A stretch of 26,734 bases of DNA from an uncultured Clostridia bacterium. GTDB taxonomy: Bacteria; Bacillota; Clostridia; Oscillospirales; Oscillospiraceae. The notes under the pieces are model-generated. The model ran no database searches. It was not told where the DNA came from and worked only from the letters and a program-made list of their open reading frames with translations. Both the position numbers and the translations under genes were made by a program. Each line of letters opens with the position of its first letter. The stretch's first letter is position 1. The DNA lies in assembly GCA_945926565.1 (NCBI GenBank), contig CAMELY010000002.1, positions 1 through 26,734 of the forward strand. Direction: 5' to 3'. Shown piece after piece: positions 22,287 through 26,734 of this stretch.

Positions 22287-22315
22287 AGCAAAGGAGAACG
22301 AAGGAGGAACGCAGA

Positions 22316-22510
22316 ATGGATGTGGATCTGATCTTCCGCATTGCGGCGGTGGGCATTCTGGTGTCGGTGCTCAACCAGGTGCTGGCCCGGTCGGGCCGGG
22401 AGGAGCAGGCCACCATGGTCACCCTGGCGGGGCTGGTGGTGGTGCTGATGATGGTGGTGCAGCAGATCAGCGACCTGTTCCAGCTGGTCAAGGACCTCTT
22501 TGGCCTGTGA
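22316..22510 (+). CDS. spoIIIAC: Stage III sporulation protein AC
   Basis: A 64-residue membrane protein with two hydrophobic segments (about 6-24 and 34-50) joined by a short charged loop, ARSGREEQATM. Length and sequence (MDVDLIFRIAAVGILVSVLNQVL...GREEQA) are typical of SpoIIIAC. AAGGAGGA lies about 7 nt before the ATG. Its last codons overlap the spoIIIAD start (GTGA). Confidence 0.95.
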   Translation: MDVDLIFRIAAVGILVSVLNQVLARSGREEQATMVTLAGLVVVLMMVVQQISDLFQLVKDLFGL

Positions 22511-22899
22511 GCGGTACATGGGTGCTGCAGCTGGGTGCCATCGGCGTGGCGGGCACCCTCTGCGCCTTGACCATCCGGCGGCAGACCCCGGAGCTGGCCC
22601 TGGTGCTGGCCCTGGTCACCGGGGGATTGATTCTCTACGCCAGCCGGGAGGCCCTGTCCCAGGCAGTAGCGCTGCTGGAGCAGCTGGCCTCAGTGGCGGG
22701 GCTCTCGGAGGAGCTGCTCACCCCTCTGGTCAAGACGGTGGGTATCTCTATTCTGATCCGCCTTTCTTCCCAGCTCTGCCGGGACGGGGGGATGGACAGC
22801 GTGGCCGCCTTTCTGGAGCTGGCGGGCAGCCTGGCCGCCCTGGCAGTGGCGACCCCTCTGCTCCGGGCGGTGCTGGAGCTGCTGGAGGATTTGCTGTGA
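22507..22899 (+). CDS. spoIIIAD: Stage III sporulation protein AD
   Basis: A 130-residue membrane protein with about four hydrophobic segments; the second half (LVKTVGISILIRLSSQLCRDGGMDSVAAFLELAG) carries the SpoIIIAD signature. The start is a GTG at 22507 overlapping the spoIIIAC stop; no separate Shine-Dalgarno is evident, so initiation probably depends on translation of spoIIIAC. Its own stop overlaps the spoIIIAE GTG in the same way. Confidence 0.95.
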   Translation: MSGTWVLQLGAIGVAGTLCALTIRRQTPELALVLALVTGGLILYASREALSQAVALLEQLASVAGLSEELLTPLVKTVGISILIRLSSQLCRDGGMDSVAAFLELAGSLAALAVATPLLRAVLELLEDLL

Positions 22900-23981
22900 G
22901 GCGGCGGCGGGGACTGCTGACGCTCCTGCTGCTGCTGGTCTTGATACTGCCTGCCCGTGCCACTGAGACAGATCTGTGGGACAGGGTGGACACCCAGGCC
23001 CTGGAGGAGCAGGCGGAGAATTACCTGGAGACCGAGCTGACCCCGGACATTGACCTGGACGAGGGCTTATCCCAGCTGGGGGCCACCGCTCTGGAACAAC
23101 TGGGCTCCCTGCTCACCCGGGCCACCCGGAGCGGCGGCCTGATTCTGGTGATCACCCTCTTCTGCGCCCTCATCCAGGCGGTCTGTCCGGAGACGGGACA
23201 GGGGATCGGGGCCGCCCGACTGGTGGCCGCCCTGGCGGTGACCGGCGTGGCCCTGAGCGACGTCAGCTCCCTGCTGGAGCTGGGCCGGGAGACGGTTGTA
23301 AGGCTATCTGACTTTACGAAGATCCTGATTCCGGTCATGACCACGGCGGCGGCGGCCAGCGGCTCGGTGACCGGGGCGGCGGCCCGGCAGATGGCCACCC
23401 TCTTTTGCTCCAACCTGCTGCTCAGCCTGATTGAGCGTGTGCTGATTCCCCTGATCTACCTTTATATCGCCGCCTGTGCCGGAGCGCTGGCCTCGGGCAG
23501 CCGGGGCGTACACGCCATTGCGGACTTTATCAAGTGGGGGACTCAGAGCCTGCTCACCTGGGTACTGACCCTCTTCACCCTCTATCTCAGCCTCAGCGGG
23601 GTCATCTCCGGGACGGCGGACCGGGCGGCAGTCAAGCTCACCCGGTTTGCCATCTCCGGCATGGTGCCGGTGGTGGGCGGCATCCTCTCCGACGCCACCG
23701 AGTCCGTCCTGGCCGGGGCGGGGCTGCTGCGCAGCGCCGTGGGCACCTTCGGCACCCTGGCGGTGCTGGCCTTCTGCCTGGTGCCCTTTCTGAAGCTGGG
23801 CATTCAATACCTATTATATAAGCTGGCCGCCGTCCTGGCTTCGGTGCTCACCGACAGCCCGGTGGCCAAGCTGGTAGGAGAGATCGGCGGGGCCTTCGGA
23901 CTGATGCTGGGCATGGTTGGGGCCTCCGCCCTGGTCACCCTGATCTCGGTCATTATGACCATTGCAATGGCGGTGAGCTGA
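22896..23981 (+). CDS. spoIIIAE: Stage III sporulation protein AE
   Basis: A 361-residue polytopic membrane protein of the mother-cell channel complex. It starts with a signal-like segment (RRRRGLLTLLLLLVLILPARA), followed by an acidic soluble stretch (about 24-65) and about seven membrane helices. Family landmarks include SDFTKILIPVMTTAAAASGSVTGAA and SGMVPVVGGILSDATESVLAGAGLLRSAVG. I place the start at GTG 22896, overlapping the spoIIIAD stop (GTGA); the frame is open about 400 bp upstream, but only because of GC bias. The spoIIIAF ATG follows one base after the stop. Confidence 0.95.
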   Translation: MRRRRGLLTLLLLLVLILPARATETDLWDRVDTQALEEQAENYLETELTPDIDLDEGLSQLGATALEQLGSLLTRATRSGGLILVITLFCALIQAVCPETGQGIGAARLVAALAVTGVALSDVSSLLELGRETVVRLSDFTKILIPVMTTAAAASGSVTGAAARQMATLFCSNLLLSLIERVLIPLIYLYIAACAGALASGSRGVHAIADFIKWGTQSLLTWVLTLFTLYLSLSGVISGTADRAAVKLTRFAISGMVPVVGGILSDATESVLAGAGLLRSAVGTFGTLAVLAFCLVPFLKLGIQYLLYKLAAVLASVLTDSPVAKLVGEIGGAFGLMLGMVGASALVTLISVIMTIAMAVS

Positions 23982-23982
23982 G

Positions 23983-24477
23983 ATGGACATGCTGCGGGAA
24001 TGGCTGATGGCGGTGCTGGCCGCCTCGTTTCTCACGGCGGCGGCCCAGGCGGTGATGCCGGAGGGGCCGGTGAAGAGCGTGGGCCGGCTGATCTGCGGGC
24101 TGCTGCTCTTTCTGGCAATCGCCCGGCCGGTACTGGGCATCCAGTACGCCTCTCTGGCGGCGGCAGTCCGGGACTACTCCGACCAGCTGACCGAGACCCA
24201 GGAGAGCCTGGAGAAGGCCAATCGGCAGCTGACGGAATCCATCATAGTCCAGGAGACCGCCACATATATTCAGGACAAGAGCTCAGAGCTGGGCCTGGAC
24301 TGCCGGGCGGAGGTGACCTGGGACTGGTCCGGCCAGGTGCCGGTGCCCAGTGGGGTCACAGTTACTGGGGAGCTGACCGAGGCCCAGCGGGAGCGCTTCA
24401 CCCAGGCCCTGACCCAGGACCTGGGGCTGGAGGCGGAACAGATTTGCTATGTCACATCAAATGAGGAGGCGCCATGA
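23983..24477 (+). CDS. spoIIIAF: Stage III sporulation protein AF
   Basis: A 164-residue protein with two N-terminal membrane helices (about 7-24 and 33-52) and a C-terminal soluble domain (about 85-164) of the ring-building type shared with SpoIIIAG/AH. LREWLMAVLAASFLTAAAQAVMP and SVGRLICGLLLFLAIARPVL are typical. One base separates it from the spoIIIAE stop; its own stop overlaps the spoIIIAG start (ATGA). Confidence 0.93.
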   Translation: MDMLREWLMAVLAASFLTAAAQAVMPEGPVKSVGRLICGLLLFLAIARPVLGIQYASLAAAVRDYSDQLTETQESLEKANRQLTESIIVQETATYIQDKSSELGLDCRAEVTWDWSGQVPVPSGVTVTGELTEAQRERFTQALTQDLGLEAEQICYVTSNEEAP

Positions 24478-24980
24478 AGGTATCCTGGAATTCCGGCAGG
24501 CTGAAGCAGCTCTTTCAGCGCTACCAGGCGGTTTTACTGGTGCTGGCGGTGGGGCTGGCCCTGCTGCTCTGGCCCCAGGGGAGCGATACCGGGGAGGAGT
24601 CCCAGGCCCAGCCGGAGACCTCCGCTTCAGAATTCCAGGTGGAGGCCCTGGAGCAGCGTCTGGCCGCCGCCCTCTCTCAGATCCAGGGGGTGGGAGAGGC
24701 CACCGTGGTGCTCACCCTGGAGAGCGGTACCCGGCAGGTGCTGGCCACCGACCAGAAGGGGGAGGATCAGGAGACGGTGGTGGTCTCCGCCGGCTCCGGC
24801 CAGCAGCAGGCGGTCACTGTCCAGCAGATCAGTCCCAAATATCAGGGGGCGCTGGTGGTCTGCGAGGGCGGGGGCGACCCCAAGATCAAGCTACAGGTAT
24901 TGCAGGCGGTGGAAGCCCTCACCGGACTGAATGCAAACCAAATATCCATCTGTGAAGGAACAGGAGGCAATCTGAGATGA
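24474..24980 (+). CDS. spoIIIAG: Stage III sporulation protein AG
   Basis: A 168-residue single-pass protein: a basic N-terminus, a membrane helix at about 20-37, an acidic linker (about 40-58), then a ring-building domain with LEQRLAAALSQIQGVGEATVVLTLESGTRQVLA and ISPKYQGALVVCEGGGDPKIKLQVLQAVEALTGL. SpoIIIAG forms a large oligomeric ring in the intermembrane space between mother cell and forespore. The ATG overlaps the spoIIIAF stop; its stop overlaps spoIIIAH (ATGA), with AGGAGG before the latter. Confidence 0.95.
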   Translation: MKVSWNSGRLKQLFQRYQAVLLVLAVGLALLLWPQGSDTGEESQAQPETSASEFQVEALEQRLAAALSQIQGVGEATVVLTLESGTRQVLATDQKGEDQETVVVSAGSGQQQAVTVQQISPKYQGALVVCEGGGDPKIKLQVLQAVEALTGLNANQISICEGTGGNLR

Positions 24981-25627
24981 AATTGTGGAAGCGAAATGCA
25001 GTTGTGGCGGCCATCGTCCTCTTTGTCTGCGTGGCGGTCTATCTGAACTGGTCCTATGATCAGGAGTCAGCCAGCGGCGTGGGCCAGGCGGAGTCCACCT
25101 CCATCTCCAACCAGGAGGGGAGCACCAAGACCCTGGGGGAGGCCGCCCTGGTGAGCTCCGGCACCCAGGAGGCGGAGGAGACCGCCGCCGAGACGGGAGA
25201 CATCGTTCTGGACACCTGGGAGTCCCAGGAGCTCAACGAGGAGCCTCTGGCGGTGGACACGTCGGGGGAGGGGAGCGACTATTTCGCCACCGCCCGGCTC
25301 AGCCGGGAGGAGGCCCGCTCCAGCGCATTGTCCATCCTGCAGGACACGGTGGATGACCCGGAGGCCAGCGAGGCCGCCGTCAGCGCCGCCGCCGACAGCA
25401 TCACCGCCATGGCCTCAGCCACCCTGGCGGAGTCCCAGATCGAGAATCTGGTCACCGCCAAGGGCTATCCCGAGTGCGTAGCCTTTATCGGGGAAAACAG
25501 CGTCAGCGTGGTGGTCTCCACCGAGACGGGCACCCTGGAAGGGGCGGATGTGGCCAAAATCACCGACATCGTCCTGGGAGAGACCGACTGCGCCGCCAGC
25601 GCCGTCAAGGTGGTGCTGGCTCAGTAA
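24977..25627 (+). CDS. spoIIIAH: Stage III sporulation protein AH
   Basis: A 216-residue mother-cell protein: one membrane helix at about 8-25 (AVVAAIVLFVCVAVYLNW), a long Ser/Glu/Ala-rich linker (about 30-105), then a YscJ/FliF-like ring domain (about 106-216; YFATARLSREEARSSALSIL, LVTAKGYPECVAFIGENSVSVVVS). In B. subtilis this domain binds SpoIIQ from the forespore and bridges the two membranes. No spoIIQ is in the window. Last gene of the operon, followed by a strong terminator. Confidence 0.95.
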   Translation: MKLWKRNAVVAAIVLFVCVAVYLNWSYDQESASGVGQAESTSISNQEGSTKTLGEAALVSSGTQEAEETAAETGDIVLDTWESQELNEEPLAVDTSGEGSDYFATARLSREEARSSALSILQDTVDDPEASEAAVSAAADSITAMASATLAESQIENLVTAKGYPECVAFIGENSVSVVVSTETGTLEGADVAKITDIVLGETDCAASAVKVVLAQ

Positions 25628-25642
25628 GATTAAGATAACACA

Positions 25643-25692
25643 AAAAACGTGCGAAGCCTGGGTAAATGTGCCAGGTTTCGCACGTTTTTATT
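25643..25692 (+). terminator. Intrinsic terminator of the spoIIIA operon
   Basis: A long stem of about 19 pairs including its A-U base (25643-25661 with 25671-25689; one G-T pair, 9-nt loop) ends in GTTTTTATT. It starts 16 nt after the spoIIIAH stop. The A-rich 5' side would also allow termination on the minus strand. Confidence 0.93.
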
Positions 25693-25756
25693 AGTATGGA
25701 TCAGGCATAGCCTCCGTTGATCATTTGACTGACGTAGAAGCAATAGCTGAAAGTAG

Positions 25757-25975
25757 CTGCCCCCTGGCTCCCTCCCCGAGGGAGCTGTCGCCGCAAGGCG
25801 ACTGAGGGAGTCGCCCCCGGCGCAAACCAATACCTTGTAGAATGTACGCCAATATCAGAGAGGTTCTTTTGTCGACCCACTCTGGAAATTTGTGAAAGCC
25901 GGCGCAGGGGCGCACTCCCTCCGTCTGCCCTTCGGGCAGCCACCTCCCTCAAAGAGGGAGGCTTGGGCCGATGCA
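25757..25975. repeat. Inverted pair of double-hairpin repeat elements
   Basis: The left element (about 25757-25822) folds as GCTCCCT/AGGGAGC (25767-25785) followed by GTCGCC/GGCGAC with a GCAA loop (25787-25802). The right element (about 25900-25970) is the same design on the opposite strand: CTGCCC/GGGCAG (25925-25939) then CCTCCCTC/GAGGGAGG around AAA (25943-25961). The shared order (stem, stem, GAGGGAGT, CGCCCC) shows homology. About 75-80 bp of unlike sequence separates them. Similar CCTCCCTC-AAA-GAGGGAGG repeats are, as I recall, widespread in gut Clostridia. They occupy most of the 519-bp gap before nusB. Confidence 0.75.
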
Positions 25976-26037
25976 GAGATGAAATCTGCCCCGCGCAGCC
26001 TCCATCTTTTTCTTCCCCGCTTTTTCCGGCGAAAGGG

Positions 26038-26066
26038 TTTTCATTTTGCATAATCCGGTGTATAAT
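26038..26066 (+). promoter_or_regulatory. Sigma-A promoter of nusB
   Basis: A perfect -10 TATAAT (26061-26066) and TTTTCA (26038-26043, 4/6) are 17 bp apart. Start near 26073, leader about 75 nt. The promoter lies just beyond the inverted repeat elements. Confidence 0.75.
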
Positions 26067-26146
26067 GACGGAAATACTGTATATTGGGCAATTGCGCCGA
26101 CCGCCCGATTCAGCGTTTCAGAAATAGAGTATGGAGGAGCGGGAAT

Positions 26147-26608
26147 ATGACAAGAAGTACTGCCCGTGAGATCGCGATTCGCCTGGCCTACGAGCTGGGC
26201 TATACCAACGAGAGCGCCCAGGAGCTGCTGGATCGCTTTCTGACCCCGGAGCATTTTGCGGAGCTGATGCAGGAGGACGAGCTGTACAGCAGCTATCCCG
26301 ATGAGAAGCAGGAGGCCTATCTCCGGGCCCTGGTCACCGGCGTGGGCGCCCACGGGGCAGAGCTGGACGGCTACATCGAAAAGTACGCCATCGGCTGGCA
26401 GTTCGCCCGGATTCCCCGGGTGGCCGCCGCCATTATGCGGGTGGCCATGTACGAGCTGCTCTATATGCCGGAGACGCCCGCCGCCGTGGTCATCAACGAG
26501 GCGGTGAAGATCGCCAAGCACTATGAGGACGACAAGGTGGTCTCCTTCCTCAACGGCATTCTGGGCTCCTTCTACCGGGGAGAGCTTCCGGAGGAGGCCC
26601 ACAAGTGA
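26147..26608 (+). CDS. nusB: Transcription antitermination factor NusB
   Basis: A 153-residue RNA-binding helical protein that, with NusE (S10), acts in rRNA antitermination. MTRSTAREIAIRLAYELGY at the N-terminus and the C-terminal ARIPRVAAAIMRVAMYELLYMPETPAAVVINEAVKIAKHYEDDKVVSFLNGILG are the classic NusB signature. I use the ATG at 26147, with GGAGGAG about 8 nt upstream; the frame is open further upstream without a good ribosome site. Its stop overlaps the next ATG (TGATG). In B. subtilis nusB also lies downstream of spoIIIA; the acc and Asp23-type genes found between them there are absent here. Confidence 0.95.
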   Translation: MTRSTAREIAIRLAYELGYTNESAQELLDRFLTPEHFAELMQEDELYSSYPDEKQEAYLRALVTGVGAHGAELDGYIEKYAIGWQFARIPRVAAAIMRVAMYELLYMPETPAAVVINEAVKIAKHYEDDKVVSFLNGILGSFYRGELPEEAHK

Positions 26609-26734
26609 TGCAGGCTGCCCTGGGCATCGATACCAGCAACTACACCACCTCCGCCGCCGTCTGCCGGGCAGACGGAACCGGCGCCAACGCGGGCAAGCTG
26701 CTGACGGTCAAGGAGGGGGAGCTGGGGCTCCGCC
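26608..26734 (+). CDS. Peptidase M22 / glycoprotease-like protein, 5' part only
   Basis: The first 42 codons of a gene cut by the window edge: it begins MQAALGIDTSNYTTSAA and continues to LLTVKEGELGLR. GIDTSNYTTS is the N-terminal ASKHA-type nucleotide-binding motif of the TsaD/Gcp-like family, and a short M22 paralogue next to nusB and upstream of xseA is common in Clostridia. It is probably not TsaD itself, but the fragment is too short to be certain. Translation is coupled to nusB through the TGATG overlap. Confidence 0.75.
   Translation, partial: MQAALGIDTSNYTTSAAVCRADGTGANAGKLLTVKEGELGLR

Noticed and set aside
25701-26051. Minus-strand frame (116 codons) ending in a natural-looking tail, YCFYVSQMINGGYA
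   Set aside because: The tail looks like a possible gene remnant, but the rest reads through both hairpin repeats and the nusB promoter region, so I cannot support a gene or name a family.
1-26734. CRISPR array, tRNA or rRNA genes, prophage or transposase genes
   Set aside because: I looked for regular spaced repeats, cloverleaf-like segments and transposase or integrase motifs in the gaps and found none; only short hairpin repeats occur.

Overview
The window looks like core chromosome of a GC-rich, endospore-forming member of the Clostridia. The complete spoIIIA operon, the pyrKD type of dihydroorotate dehydrogenase, the dgt-dnaG-rpoD cluster, an RpoD very close to Bacillus SigA, and strongly GC-biased third codon positions together suggest an Oscillospiraceae-like gut bacterium (Flavonifractor, Lawsonibacter or Oscillibacter type). 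The taxon is inferred from gene content, not from a marker search. I see no rRNA, tRNA, CRISPR array, prophage, insertion sequence or conjugative gene. Gene composition is uniform, so the window reads as vertically inherited housekeeping DNA with small non-coding elements between genes.

Layout. 1-859 (minus): most of fabH, cut by the window edge, with a perfect sigma-A promoter. 1165-5150 (plus): pyrC-pyrF-pyrK-pyrD for UMP synthesis, followed at 5235-6380 by a fused histidine phosphatase/GNAT acetyltransferase. 6677-10761: the macromolecular-synthesis cluster dgt-dnaG-rpoD. 10853-13821: an MFS transporter, a DUF362/ferredoxin iron-sulfur protein and a small DUF6512-like membrane protein. 13948-18975: a cell-envelope neighbourhood with a SleB-type cortex hydrolase, an amidase_3 protein lacking the usual GHGG metal motif, a DUF4349 lipoprotein, rsmA (ksgA) and a YabE-like G5/3D protein. 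19277-20692 (minus): a MocR/GabR-type regulator. 20872-25627 (plus): all eight spoIIIA genes, mostly with stop/start overlaps, behind a sigma-E-like promoter. 26147-26734: nusB and the start of an M22 glycoprotease-like gene.

The genes themselves are mostly well-known families. The less ordinary content is in regulation and non-coding structure: (i) a 22-bp perfect inverted repeat at 14886-14940 that contains a 12/12 sigma-A promoter match on the minus strand; (ii) a leader of the minus-strand amidase with two mutually exclusive hairpins, one of which pairs up to the start codon; (iii) a terminator at 13271-13310 whose 3' arm is the Shine-Dalgarno of the next gene; (iv) a WalR-box-like repeat over the promoter of the cortex hydrolase; (v) an inverted pair of double-hairpin repeat elements at 25757-25975 between spoIIIAH and nusB; and (vi) G-rich hairpin repeats flanking the dgt-dnaG-rpoD cluster. 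I did not find a clear new multi-gene system.
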